From NCBI GenBank assembly GCA_035575135.1, contig DATLYE010000017.1, positions 108,678-172,677 on the forward strand: DNA of 64,000 nucleotides. Reading direction: 5' to 3'. The translations under genes and the position numbers were made by a program. The stretch is from JANWXD01 sp035575135 (GTDB lineage: Bacteria > Acidobacteriota > Terriglobia > Bryobacterales > Bryobacteraceae). The notes below the pieces were generated by a model that saw nothing but the letters and a program-made list of their open reading frames with translations, was not told where the DNA came from and ran no database searches. Below, piece by piece: positions 8,940 through 17,604 of the stretch. Positions within the stretch are counted from its first letter, which is position 1. Each line of letters begins with the position of its first letter.

Positions 8940-11663
8940 ATGAATACTCGGCGCCTTGTTGAAGGATTCGCGTTGCTGGTTTCGGTGCTCCTGGTCGCGC
9001 CTGCCGGCGGCCAGGAGAAAGAGTTGTGGCGGGATCCGGGGGTGGAGCTGGTCCGGCGGGTTGAAGACCTGCTGGCCCGGATGACGCTCGAGGAAAAGGT
9101 CTCCCAGCTGATGAGCGACTCACCCGCCATCCTGCGGCTGGGAATTCCCGCTTACAACTGGTGGAACGAATGTCTCCACGGTGTGGCGCGGGCAGGACGC
9201 GCGACTGTGTTTCCCCAGGCCATCGGCCTGGCGGCCACCTGGGATGCCGAGCTGATCTTGCGCGTGGCGAACGCCATCTCCGATGAGGCGCGCGCCAAGC
9301 ACCACGAGTTCGTGCGCCGCGGCAAGCGGGACATCTACCAGGGCCTCACCTTCTGGACGCCGAACATCAACCTGTTTCGCGATCCCCGCTGGGGCCGGGG
9401 AATGGAGACCTGGGGCGAGGACCCGTATCTGACGGGGCGGCTGGCCGGCCAGTTCATCCGAGGGCTTCAGGGCGATCACCCGCGCTACCTGAAGACCGTG
9501 GCGACGGCCAAACACTATGCGGTGCACAGCGGACCTGAACCGTTGCGCCACAGCTTCGATGCCCGGCCCACGGAGGAGGATCTGTGGCAATCCTACCTGC
9601 CGCATTTTGAAGCCTCGGTGCGCCGGTACGGGGCGGTCTCGGTCATGTGCGCATACAACCGGGTCAACGGCGATCCGGCGTGCGCCAGCCCGCGCCTGCT
9701 GGAGGAGATTCTCCGGAAGCAGTGGGGCTTCGGGGGCTATGTGGTGTCCGACTGCGGCGCAATCGAAGATATTTACAAACACCACAAGGTGGCTGCGAGC
9801 CCCGAGGAGGCGGCTGCCCGGGCAGTGAAGGCAGGCTGCGATCTGAACTGCGGCGTCGAGTACCGGGCGCTCGTGGCGGCGGTGCGGCAAGGGCTGATCT
9901 CGGAGGGCGAAATTGACCGCGCGCTCCGCCGGTTGCTGGCGGCGCGGTTCCGCCTGGGCATGTTCGACCCTCCCGAGATGGTGCCGTACGCGCAGATCCC
10001 GTACTCGGTCAACGACAGTCCCGCACATCGGGCTCTGGCTCTGGAGGCGGCGCGCAAGTCGGTCGTGCTGCTCAAGAACGAGGGCAACCTGCTGCCGCTG
10101 CGCAAGGACCTCGGCACAGTCGCCGTGATCGGCCCCAACGCCGACGATGTGGACGCGCTGCTCGGCAACTACCACGGCGATCCGTCCGAACCGGTTACTC
10201 CGCTGGCCGGGATCCGCGCCCGGGTTTCATCCAAGACGAGAGTGCTGTACGCGCGCGGCTCGGATCTGGCCGAAGGACTGCCCTCGTTTGAAACCGTCCC
10301 GGCCTCCGCCCTCTACACCTCGGACGGGCCCGACCGCCGGCCGGGCCTCGTCGGCGAGTACTTCAATACGGCGGGCTTCAACGGACGGCGTTACCGGCCC
10401 GCGGAGCTGACTCACCCGCGCTCCGGACAAATGGCCGGCAGCGCCGCCGAAGACGCCCGTCCGCTTTTTACGCGCGTGGATCCTGAGATCCGCTTCCGGT
10501 GGTGGGACGGTGCTCCGCGGCCGGATATGAACGACGACGATTTCGGAGTGCGCTGGACCGGCTTTCTAGCCCCGCCCGTGAGCGGGCGTTACTACCTGGG
10601 CGGGATCGGGCAGACCGCGGCGGAGATCTACCTGGACGGCAAGCAGATCGTGCGGTTCCATGACATCCACGAGCGGCGTTACGCGTATGCGGCCGTCGAG
10701 CTGGAAGCCGGCAAGCTCTACCCGCTCCGGATTGAGTTTCACCATGTGGTCAACGATGCCGATTTCCGTCTGGTGTGGGCGCCGCCGAGAGCCGGCCTGG
10801 ACCAGGAGGCGATCGAAGCTGCCCAGCGGGCGGATGCCGTGATTCTGGTGCTCGGCCTGTCTCCGCGCCTGGAAGGCGAGGAGATGGCGGTTCCGGTGAA
10901 GGGGTTTCGCGGAGGCGATCGGCTGGATCTGGCGCTGCCCGAGGTGCAGGAACAACTGCTCCGGAAAATCTCCGCCCTGGGTAAGCCGGTGGTGCTGGTG
11001 CTGATGAACGGGAGCGCGCTGGCAATCAACTGGGCGGTGGAGCATGTGCCTGCGATTGTCGAGGCGTGGTATCCCGGGCAGGCAGGCGGGGACGCCATCG
11101 CCGAGGTGCTGTTCGGAGACTACAACCCGGCCGGCCGCCTGCCGGTGACCTTCTACAAAGGTGTGGAGCAACTGCCGCCCTTCGAGGACTACCGTATGCA
11201 AGGCCGGACCTACCGCTACTTCGAGGGCGAACCGCTCTTTCCCTTCGGCTACGGTCTGAGTTACACCTCGTTTTCCTACGGCGGAATCCGCATGGACCCG
11301 GAGGCGGAGACCGGCAGTGAGGTGCGCGTGGCCGTCGAGGTGGCCAACCGGGGCCCGCGCGACGGAGAGGAGGTCGTGCAGGTTTACGTGGATCCCGTCG
11401 AGCGCCGCCCCGAGCAGCCGCGCCGCTGGCTGGCGGGCTTCGAACGAATCTTCCTGCGGGCGGGCGAAGGGAAGGTGGTGGAATTCCGCCTCACGCCGCA
11501 GCAGCTGGCGGTATTCGAAGACGGCCGCTGGGTCAGCCGCCCGGGCACGTTCCGGATCGCGGTGGGAGGCAAGCAGCCCGGATTTCAGGGGCGTGCCGAT
11601 GCCTCCACGACCGGCGTGGTGACGGCGCAGCTCCGCCTCAAGGGAACACCAAAACCGCTCTGA
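8940..11663 (+). CDS. Secreted glycoside hydrolase family 3 with PA14 insert (beta-glucosidase/beta-xylosidase)
   Basis: A 907-residue exported GH3 enzyme. A signal peptide ending around AGGQ precedes the GH3 N-terminal barrel, which shows NWWNECLHGVARAG, RDPRWGRGMETWGEDPYL and the KHYAVHSGPE substrate loop. The catalytic nucleophile is Asp271 in VVSDCGAI. The GH3 C-terminal domain is interrupted by a PA14 domain at about residues 470-615 (GEYFNTAGFNG, RWTGFLAPPVSGRYYLG). A fibronectin-III-like domain ends the protein. The domain order resembles xylosidase/glucosidase members that act on plant-derived oligosaccharides. ATG at 8940 is chosen because the signal peptide begins there; upstream in-frame sequence lies inside repeat B. 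Confidence 0.93.
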   Translation: MNTRRLVEGFALLVSVLLVAPAGGQEKELWRDPGVELVRRVEDLLARMTLEEKVSQLMSDSPAILRLGIPAYNWWNECLHGVARAGRATVFPQAIGLAATWDAELILRVANAISDEARAKHHEFVRRGKRDIYQGLTFWTPNINLFRDPRWGRGMETWGEDPYLTGRLAGQFIRGLQGDHPRYLKTVATAKHYAVHSGPEPLRHSFDARPTEEDLWQSYLPHFEASVRRYGAVSVMCAYNRVNGDPACASPRLLEEILRKQWGFGGYVVSDCGAIEDIYKHHKVAASPEEAAARAVKAGCDLNCGVEYRALVAAVRQGLISEGEIDRALRRLLAARFRLGMFDPPEMVPYAQIPYSVNDSPAHRALALEAARKSVVLLKNEGNLLPLRKDLGTVAVIGPNADDVDALLGNYHGDPSEPVTPLAGIRARVSSKTRVLYARGSDLAEGLPSFETVPASALYTSDGPDRRPGLVGEYFNTAGFNGRRYRPAELTHPRSGQMAGSAAEDARPLFTRVDPEIRFRWWDGAPRPDMNDDDFGVRWTGFLAPPVSGRYYLGGIGQTAAEIYLDGKQIVRFHDIHERRYAYAAVELEAGKLYPLRIEFHHVVNDADFRLVWAPPRAGLDQEAIEAAQRADAVILVLGLSPRLEGEEMAVPVKGFRGGDRLDLALPEVQEQLLRKISALGKPVVLVLMNGSALAINWAVEHVPAIVEAWYPGQAGGDAIAEVLFGDYNPAGRLPVTFYKGVEQLPPFEDYRMQGRTYRYFEGEPLFPFGYGLSYTSFSYGGIRMDPEAETGSEVRVAVEVANRGPRDGEEVVQVYVDPVERRPEQPRRWLAGFERIFLRAGEGKVVEFRLTPQQLAVFEDGRWVSRPGTFRIAVGGKQPGFQGRADASTTGVVTAQLRLKGTPKPL

Positions 11664-11679
11664 CGGGTCAGGAGCCGCG

Positions 11680-12042
11680 GTGGCGACGCTGTACTTTGTC
11701 CTTGCCGCGGCCGCCTTGGTGCTCCATTTCGCCTGGATCTTGTGGGTGGTCTTCGGAGCCCTCCTGACGCGCGGCCGCCGCGTACTGGCCTGGATCCATG
11801 TGGGATCCCTCCTCTATGGTGTGGTGATCGAGGCCGGCCCGTGGCCTTGTCCTTTGACGCTCCTCGAGCAGCGCCTGCTCGTCAAAGCGGGGCGGACCTC
11901 CTACGAAGGCAGCTTTCTGGTTCACTACCTAGAACGGCTCGTTTATCCGGACATACAGCCGGAGTGGCTGCTGTGCGGCGCCGGGGCGGTCTGCGTTGTG
12001 AATCTGGCTGTGTACGCCCGGCGCTTTCGGCGCGCCCGGTGA
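11680..12042 (+). CDS. DUF2784 family membrane protein
   Basis: A 120-residue protein with four hydrophobic segments and the family marks FAWILWVVFGA and GPWPCPLTLLEQ followed by YEGSFLVHYLERLVYP. This is the DUF2784 family, inner-membrane proteins of unknown function. The GTG start is preceded by an AGGAG ribosome-binding site (TCAGGAGCCGCG). It lies 16 bases after the GH3 gene on the same strand and may be read through from it, though no functional link is evident. Length is normal for the family. Confidence 0.85.
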   Translation: MATLYFVLAAAALVLHFAWILWVVFGALLTRGRRVLAWIHVGSLLYGVVIEAGPWPCPLTLLEQRLLVKAGRTSYEGSFLVHYLERLVYPDIQPEWLLCGAGAVCVVNLAVYARRFRRAR

Positions 12043-12045
12043 GCA

Positions 12046-13128
12046 TCAGGGATGCGAAAATTCGTGCGCGCGCGGGATCAGCTCGAAGTAGATCCGGCTC
12101 GGCAGGTCCGTACGCCAGTAACCGGCCTGGCGCGCATACCCGACGGTGGCGAAGAAGATGGCGGCGATGCCGGCGGCCAGGGCCCAGGCAGGCAGCTTGC
12201 GTTTCCGCGGCAGCGACAGGTAGAGGGGACCTTCGACCGGGCAGGCGGCGACACACTCCACGCACCCGGTGCACTCAGGCGAGCGCACGGTGAGAAGCTG
12301 ATCCACAGGCAGCAGCGAAGGGCATGCGCGCGCGCACTTGGCGCAATCAATGCAGATCTCCGGTTCCCTCCGGATACGCGCCGGGCTCACGGCGCTGAGC
12401 AGGCCGAGCAGCGCTCCGTAGGGGCAGAGGTACCGGCACCAGAAGTTTTGCACGAAAATGGAGGCCACCGCCAGCACGCCCAGCGTGACGGCTGCCGTGA
12501 CGCTCAGATCGCGGCAGAAGTTGAGCATCTTGACGTCGGCGATCAGGCCGTAGGGACTTTCCATGAAGGCCCGGATCGCCTGCGCGCTCATGCTTCCCAC
12601 CGCGTACAGAAACAGGCCCAGCAGGATGTACTTGAGGCTGCGCAGCGGAATGTCGGCCCAGCGGGGAAGCCGGAAGTTCCGGCCGAAAATGGAGCGCCCG
12701 GCGCGCCACAGCCACTCGGAGATCGTTCCGATCGGGCACAGCCAGCTGCAGAAGGATTTCCGAAACAGCCACGCCATTGCCAGAAACGCAATGAGCAGAA
12801 ACATGCCGGCCGGGTGGACGGTGGGTACCTCTCCGGTGGCCACCCAGTATTTCAAATTCATCAGGGAGGCGATGGGCAGCCAGCCTTCCACGCCAGGCGG
12901 GCGCGGCACGTACACGGATTCGCCGCCGGTTTCGTAGTGCCGAACGAAGAGATAGAACTCGACCCCGATCCAGACATTCAGCGCCGCAAACAGAATTTGG
13001 ACGGTGCGGCGGAGCGCCTGGGAGCGGTCCGGCGAACGGCGTTTCGCCGGCTTTCGTTTCACCTTCGTCCCCGCCGCCGGAGCCGTCGCAGCCGCCATCC
13101 CCTTCGAGTGTAGGCGGCGCCGTTCCAC
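12046..13128 (-). CDS. NapH/CcoG-like 4Fe-4S membrane ferredoxin protein
   Basis: A 360-residue polytopic membrane protein with two CxxxCP motifs in loops (FCSWLCPIG and WCRYLCPYG) and two soluble 4Fe-4S clusters near the C-terminus (CIDCAKCARACP and CTGCVECVAACP). This is the NapH/YccM/NosR-type architecture that passes electrons from quinol to periplasmic or membrane acceptors. No periplasmic nitrate reductase or nos gene lies nearby, so its partner is unknown. The frame begins at GTG 13128; an ATG at 13098 (MAAATAPAAG) is an alternative that removes ten residues. It converges with the DUF2784 gene with a three-base gap. Confidence 0.87.
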   Translation of the reverse strand: MERRRLHSKGMAAATAPAAGTKVKRKPAKRRSPDRSQALRRTVQILFAALNVWIGVEFYLFVRHYETGGESVYVPRPPGVEGWLPIASLMNLKYWVATGEVPTVHPAGMFLLIAFLAMAWLFRKSFCSWLCPIGTISEWLWRAGRSIFGRNFRLPRWADIPLRSLKYILLGLFLYAVGSMSAQAIRAFMESPYGLIADVKMLNFCRDLSVTAAVTLGVLAVASIFVQNFWCRYLCPYGALLGLLSAVSPARIRREPEICIDCAKCARACPSLLPVDQLLTVRSPECTGCVECVAACPVEGPLYLSLPRKRKLPAWALAAGIAAIFFATVGYARQAGYWRTDLPSRIYFELIPRAHEFSHP

Positions 13129-13203
13129 AAGGCAGTGACTGCGGTCACACGAGGAGCCTGCGGCCCGGCCCGTGTTATGCTTGGCCTCTCTCGGTGTGAA
13201 GCC

Positions 13204-14094
13204 ATGGAGACCCGTTTCGTTTCGCGCCGCAGCTTGATTTCAGCCGCAGCCGCTCGCGCCGCAGCCCGCACGCCGGCCTCGCAGGCCGTGCTCACGGCCG
13301 CGGACATTGTCGAACGGATCAAGTCCCACGTCGGGATTCCCTGGATGGAGAAAACGGTGGACCGGATCGTCGCCGGCGAGGCGGAGACGCCGGTTCGGGG
13401 AATTGCCACGACGATGATGGCCACCCTGGAGGTGATCCAGCGCGCCGCAGCGGCCGGTCGCAACATGGTCATCACGCACGAGTCCACGTTCTTCTCGCAC
13501 GAGGACCGGGTGGACCAGCTTGCGGGCGACGAGACCTACCGCTACAAGCTCGATTTCATCCGCCGGCAGAGCATCGTGGTTTTTCACTTTCATGATCACT
13601 GGCACCGGCGCAAGCCGGACGGCATCGCCGTCGGGATGGCGCGCGAGCTGGGCTGGGAGCGATACGCTGACCCGCAGGATCCCCGGCTGTTCCTGTTTCC
13701 CGAGGTGCCGCTGGCGCGCCTGGCTCGCGACATGGCCCGCAGGATGAACGTCCGCACGCTGCGTGTCGTGGGCGATCCGAAGCTTCCCGTGCGGCGCGCC
13801 ATCGCCAGCTGGGGCTACGTGAGCCAGTTCCCGGGGATTCCGCTGGCGGCCCGACCGGATGTGGATGTCCTTCTGGTGGGAGAAACGCGCGAGTGGGAGC
13901 TGGTCGAATATGTGCAGGATATGATCGCGGCGGGAAAAAAGAAAGGCCTCATCGTGATCGGGCACGTGGTCTCCGAGCAGGCGGGGATGAAGTACTGCGC
14001 CGAATGGCTCCGGGGTTTCATCCGGGAGGTTCCCGTGGATTTCATTCCCGCGCCGGAACCTTTCTGGCATCCGGACAAACCTCGAACCGGATGA
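13204..14094 (+). CDS. Nif3-like dinuclear metal centre protein with Tat-type leader
   Basis: A 296-residue member of the Nif3/NGG1p-interacting family (GTP cyclohydrolase I type 2-like, unproven activity). Metal-ligand motifs are visible: ITHEST (His-Glu), the His-rich HFHDHWHRRKPDG and the late HVVSEQAG. The N-terminus from ATG 13204 reads METRFVSRRSLISAAAARA, which resembles a twin-arginine signal (SRRSLI then a small-residue hydrophobic run). Classic Nif3 proteins are cytoplasmic and have no leader, so export would be a departure. The start at 13204 is preferred over an upstream GTG because the twin-arginine leader begins there. Confidence 0.85.
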   Translation: METRFVSRRSLISAAAARAAARTPASQAVLTAADIVERIKSHVGIPWMEKTVDRIVAGEAETPVRGIATTMMATLEVIQRAAAAGRNMVITHESTFFSHEDRVDQLAGDETYRYKLDFIRRQSIVVFHFHDHWHRRKPDGIAVGMARELGWERYADPQDPRLFLFPEVPLARLARDMARRMNVRTLRVVGDPKLPVRRAIASWGYVSQFPGIPLAARPDVDVLLVGETREWELVEYVQDMIAAGKKKGLIVIGHVVSEQAGMKYCAEWLRGFIREVPVDFIPAPEPFWHPDKPRTG

Positions 14095-14190
14095 GGCCCC
14101 GGCGGCCGTTTGGGGGCGGCTACCAGCCAAGGCCTCTCCGACACGCGGAAATATGGTTTAGCCGACGCGGTAGAATTATGTGTGCCTGCC

Positions 14191-15357
14191 ATGAAGGCCG
14201 AGCGAGACATCCCGGTCAACTTCAACACAGTCCGGTCGCGCATGCGATCTGTCGGCCTGACCGAGGATCTGATAGCGCGGAGATTGAAAATAAACCCCAA
14301 CCGAGTCACTGATTGGTTTACGGGGCGCAGACTCCCAACGCTGGCACAGGCCGAGAGGCTAGCCAAGCTATTGCGTTTACCGTACCCGTTGCTTTTGCTG
14401 CGCGACCCTCCATCGTTCGAGCTTCCCATTCCTGACCTCCGTTTCCGTAGACCACGTCCTTCTCAGGTCAGTTTGAACCTTTTCGAAGCTGTCTCCGACG
14501 CGGTATACAAAAGCGCTTGGTATGCGTCGGTACTCGATGAAGAAGCGGCGAAAGGGCCATCGATCCCCCGAGCTCTCGGCCGCGATGTTCGTTCGATCGC
14601 GAACGCTGTCCGCGAAGCACTTAACGTGGAGACCCTTCGCAAGCAGGCGCGTGATCATGCAGATTTCCTAAAAAAGTTATCCGACAGAGCCCAGGACCTT
14701 GGCGTCATCGTGATGCGTGGCAGTACTCTCGGCCTCAACACCAAGCAAAAGCTCGACCCAGAAGAATTCCGTGGCTTTAGTATAGACGACCCTTTCGCCC
14801 CCGTCATTTTTGTAAATTCACGAGACCACCCTGCGGCGCAAGTGTTTACCTTCATCCACGAGTTCGTCCATACGGTCCTACGCGAGCCCGGGATCTCGGA
14901 CCTGCCCTTCCTATCCCCAAGACCTACGGAAATTCCGGCTCCACCTGACCGGGAGCGAGTATGCAACGAGGCGGCTGCCGAAGTCCTCGCGCCCGCCGAT
15001 CAGTTGCGCCAACTTTTGGTACGCCAATGGGATCTGGAGACCTTCCACAGGGTTTCTCGCTCCCTCAAAGTAAGTGTATCGGTACTCATTATTAGATCAG
15101 GGGAGCTAGGCTTACTTAGTCGAGACAAGGTCCGTGATCTTCTGGCCCTGTTGCGTGAGAAGCGTGCGGAACGACCAACGCGCGAAGCCAAAGTTCCGTT
15201 GCTCGCGCGCGTGTCGGCATGGAACTCGCGCCTAGTGACGCAAACGGCAATTGAGCGCGTCCTAACGGGCAAAGAAACATACTCGAGCGCCGCACACCTG
15301 CTTCGAATGAGCCTCAGCAGTTTCGTACGCATGCTCGATAAACTTGAAGCCAGATGA
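14191..15357 (+). CDS. XRE-type HTH and ImmA/IrrE metallopeptidase (antitoxin-like)
   Basis: A 388-residue protein with an N-terminal lambda-repressor-type HTH (about residues 8-65, including RRLKINPNRVTDWFTGRRLP) and a ImmA/IrrE zinc peptidase domain with HEFVH at 223-227. A downstream EAAAEVLAP helix carries the third ligand Glu. This is the usual partner of DUF4411 toxins, where it is thought to repress the operon and control the toxin. The next gene overlaps it as ATGA. The ATG at 14191 is chosen over upstream GTG/TTG codons because it precedes the HTH closely. Base composition is visibly poorer in GC than the neighbours, so the pair was probably acquired by transfer. Confidence 0.88.
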   Translation: MKAERDIPVNFNTVRSRMRSVGLTEDLIARRLKINPNRVTDWFTGRRLPTLAQAERLAKLLRLPYPLLLLRDPPSFELPIPDLRFRRPRPSQVSLNLFEAVSDAVYKSAWYASVLDEEAAKGPSIPRALGRDVRSIANAVREALNVETLRKQARDHADFLKKLSDRAQDLGVIVMRGSTLGLNTKQKLDPEEFRGFSIDDPFAPVIFVNSRDHPAAQVFTFIHEFVHTVLREPGISDLPFLSPRPTEIPAPPDRERVCNEAAAEVLAPADQLRQLLVRQWDLETFHRVSRSLKVSVSVLIIRSGELGLLSRDKVRDLLALLREKRAERPTREAKVPLLARVSAWNSRLVTQTAIERVLTGKETYSSAAHLLRMSLSSFVRMLDKLEAR

Positions 15358-15863
15358 TCTACGTTCTCGACGCGGATGTCTTCATCAGGGCCTGGCGCGA
15401 CAACTATCCTTTTCAGTTCTTCCCAAGTTGGTGGCGTTGGCTTGGCAATTTGTTAGCGAGCTGTAAGGCAGTGGTCCCAGAGGACGTGTACAACGAGATA
15501 CAATACCCGGATGATTTGAAGAAGTGGCTGCGTCAGGTCTGTTCGAAGACTAGTGGTTGCGTCATTAGAAGATCTCAGATCCCAACACAAAACCAACAGG
15601 TTGTGGCCGAAACGGTTCGCGACAGATATGACGATGTGTTCGCTCAGGAATTTTTCCAAAAAGCCGATTACTGGCTGATATGCTCCGCATTCTTTAGGTC
15701 CGGAGTCGTCGCTAGCCTTGAGCGAAGGAACAGACCATCTCAGTCGAGCGGATCGAAATGGCGGGCGGAAGTAAAGGTGCCGAATGTGTGCAGTCTTCTG
15801 AATATTCGGTGCATCGGAAATTTTCCTGACTTATTCAAAGAGATCGGCGGGCTACGCCTTTGA
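15354..15863 (+). CDS. DUF4411 family protein (PIN-like toxin candidate)
   Basis: A 169-residue protein starting MIYVLDADVFI, whose paired acidic residues match the first motif of PIN-like nucleases. It has the FFPSWWRWL segment seen in DUF4411, a further acidic position (EDVYNEI) and KADYWLI. DUF4411 genes are regularly found after XRE/ImmA genes as type II toxin-antitoxin pairs, and PIN-like RNase activity is predicted for them. Start ATG overlaps the upstream stop (ATGA). Local GC is low: I count 28 of 60 at 15601-15660 against 46 of 60 at 16081-16140. The toxin role is inferred from family and context. Confidence 0.85.
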   Translation: MIYVLDADVFIRAWRDNYPFQFFPSWWRWLGNLLASCKAVVPEDVYNEIQYPDDLKKWLRQVCSKTSGCVIRRSQIPTQNQQVVAETVRDRYDDVFAQEFFQKADYWLICSAFFRSGVVASLERRNRPSQSSGSKWRAEVKVPNVCSLLNIRCIGNFPDLFKEIGGLRL

Positions 15864-15889
15864 GGCGTTAGGCGGAACTTCCGGGGCGG

Positions 15890-16702
15890 CTAGGCCGGGG
15901 CAAACGCGGAGGCGGCCAAGGCCGAGAAGGCGAACGAGATGGCTACTTCACGCCAGCCGACCCGGGTCAGGGGCGTGCGGAGCACTGCGGGATGATCGAG
16001 CAGCAGCAGGTCACGCACGTGAAGCGCGAAGGGTATGGCAAAAGCAGCCGCCAGCGCCGGCCGCCCGAAGGCCAGCGAGACCACCGCCGCCGCGAGCACC
16101 GCCGCCTGGCCGCACCAGGCCGCGATGCGGAAGGAACGTTGCGCCGCCCGCCCGCGCGCCGCCGTGATGGCCTCCAGGCGCGCGCGGATAACGAAAAGGG
16201 CTGCGGCGTGGTGGACCGAGAAGACACCCCACAGCAGCCATGCCGCGGGCGGCAAGGCGCTCTGGACGGCCAGGAAGGCGAGCAGTGCGGTGGAGGAAAG
16301 CCCACAAGCCTCAAGGATCTGGAGCACTACGAACCGCTGCTTCCGGGAAAGCACAAACACCGCCCGCAGGGCCGTCAGCGCCGCCGCCAGAACGCCGAGG
16401 GCCGCGAGCGGGCGCCACGGCAGGCGCCAGAATAACAGCGCCACGGAGGCGAGCCACGGCGGCAGGATCCAGGCAAGGGTGAACACCGCGTCTCCGGTTT
16501 CTTCGCGCCGTTCCTTCCACACGTAGCGCTGCCGCAGCAGGATCAGCAGCGGCTCCTGAGCAAGGAACGTTGCCAGGATCGCCGCCAGCGCAGCCCACGC
16601 TTCCCAGCGCAGCACTCCGGCGGTGGCCAAGCCGGCGAAAAACGGAAGAAGGAACATCGCCCAGGCGCCGTGCTCGCGCGGCCACACAAAGCTCCGGCTC
16701 AT
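15890..16702 (-). CDS. YwiC-like family membrane protein
   Basis: A 270-residue protein with about eight hydrophobic segments that opens with MSRSFVWPREHGAWAMFLLP, the signature of the YwiC-like family (function unknown). The ATG at 16702 overlaps the anti-sigma stop as ATGA, so it is the third gene of the sigma/anti-sigma operon. The conserved WPREHGAWAM stretch at the N-terminus supports this start; the frame extends upstream but only inside the anti-sigma gene. An extracytoplasmic stress role is a guess from the operon. Confidence 0.85.
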   Translation of the reverse strand: MSRSFVWPREHGAWAMFLLPFFAGLATAGVLRWEAWAALAAILATFLAQEPLLILLRQRYVWKERREETGDAVFTLAWILPPWLASVALLFWRLPWRPLAALGVLAAALTALRAVFVLSRKQRFVVLQILEACGLSSTALLAFLAVQSALPPAAWLLWGVFSVHHAAALFVIRARLEAITAARGRAAQRSFRIAAWCGQAAVLAAAVVSLAFGRPALAAAFAIPFALHVRDLLLLDHPAVLRTPLTRVGWREVAISFAFSALAASAFAPA

Positions 16703-16983
16703 GGCTGTCCGGCCCGCTTGCGCGCCAGCATTTGCTGATAGGCGCGCCAAAGCTCGTCCCTGGCCTGCTGCTGTAGCGGGTTCGGGAGTGTGCCCGGTGC
16801 GTACCGGCGGCAGAGCTCGATGGTCTTGCGCAGGCTGGCGAGGAAGGCCTCGCACGGAGAGCAGCCGCTCAGGTGCTCTTCGATCTCCCGGCAGGCATCC
16901 TCGGGCAGTTCGCCATCCAGGTAGGCGGACAGTTCGGCAAAGATGTCCTGACAGGTTTCAAAGCGCCGTGCGGGATCGGGCAT
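16699..16983 (-). CDS. Anti-sigma factor, zf-HC2 zinc-finger type
   Basis: A 94-residue protein with an N-terminal zinc-binding anti-sigma domain: CQDIFAELSAYLDGELPEDA then HLSGCSPC, giving the HxxxCxxC motif. It has no transmembrane segment, so it is a cytoplasmic ZAS-type regulator that may respond to redox state or a ligand. It lies nine bases downstream of the ECF sigma gene and overlaps the YwiC-like gene, which fixes the start and the partner. It would bind and restrain the sigma factor. Confidence 0.88.
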   Translation of the reverse strand: MPDPARRFETCQDIFAELSAYLDGELPEDACREIEEHLSGCSPCEAFLASLRKTIELCRRYAPGTLPNPLQQQARDELWRAYQQMLARKRAGQP

Positions 16984-16992
16984 GGCACCTCC

Positions 16993-17604
16993 TCAGTTGC
17001 CGTGGGCGCGCAGGTACTCGTCCAGCCTGCGGCGCACCGCCAGGCGCGCCCGGTGCAGGCGCGTCTTGACCACATCCTCGCTGACTTCCAGAATCTGCGC
17101 CGTCTCCTGTGTGGACAGCTCTTCGATATCGCGCAATAACAGCACGGACTTGTACATCTCGGGCAGCTCGCCAATCGCCTCTTCCAGCACTTTCCGCAGC
17201 TCGGACCGGAGCACCGTCTGCTCGGGCAAAGAGGACCAGTCAGCAATCTCCAGCTTGCGTGCTTCACCGGAGTGGTCTCCGGCGGGCATGAGTTCTTCGA
17301 GCGAAAGTTCGCGGGTGGGTGCGTACACGCTCTTGCGCCGCTTCATGAGGCAGGCGTTCTTGGCGATCCGGAAGATCCACGGGCGGATCCGCTCCGGCTC
17401 GCGAAGCTGATCGAAGTTCTCGAAGACTTTCAGAAGCGTCTCCTGCGCGACCTCCTCGGCGTCCTCCCGCTGGCCGCACACGAGCAGGCTGTACTGAAAC
17501 AGCCGCGTGCGAAAGGCTTCGACAAAGCGTTCGAAGGCCTCCGGGCTGCCGGTCATCAACTCGCGTGCCAGCGCAATCTCGGTTTCTCTGTCCACCGTTG
17601 CCAT
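16993..17604 (-). CDS. ECF RNA polymerase sigma factor (sigma-70 family)
   Basis: A 203-residue ECF sigma factor. Region 2 (about residues 25-95) includes EDAEEVAQETLLKVF and RPWIFRIAKNACL. Region 4 (about 140-195) includes LPEMYKSVLLLRDIEELSTQETAQILEVSEDVVKTRLHRAR. There is no C-terminal SnoaL-type extension. It is first in an operon with an anti-sigma factor and a YwiC-like protein. The promoter classes it controls cannot be read from the protein alone. Confidence 0.92.
   Translation of the reverse strand: MATVDRETEIALARELMTGSPEAFERFVEAFRTRLFQYSLLVCGQREDAEEVAQETLLKVFENFDQLREPERIRPWIFRIAKNACLMKRRKSVYAPTRELSLEELMPAGDHSGEARKLEIADWSSLPEQTVLRSELRKVLEEAIGELPEMYKSVLLLRDIEELSTQETAQILEVSEDVVKTRLHRARLAVRRRLDEYLRAHGN

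Noticed and set aside
14148..14176. Promoter for the XRE/ImmA gene (TAGAAT)
   Set aside because: TAGAAT at 14171-14176 resembles a -10, but the bases at the -35 position (GAAATA) do not match and the distance to the start is short.
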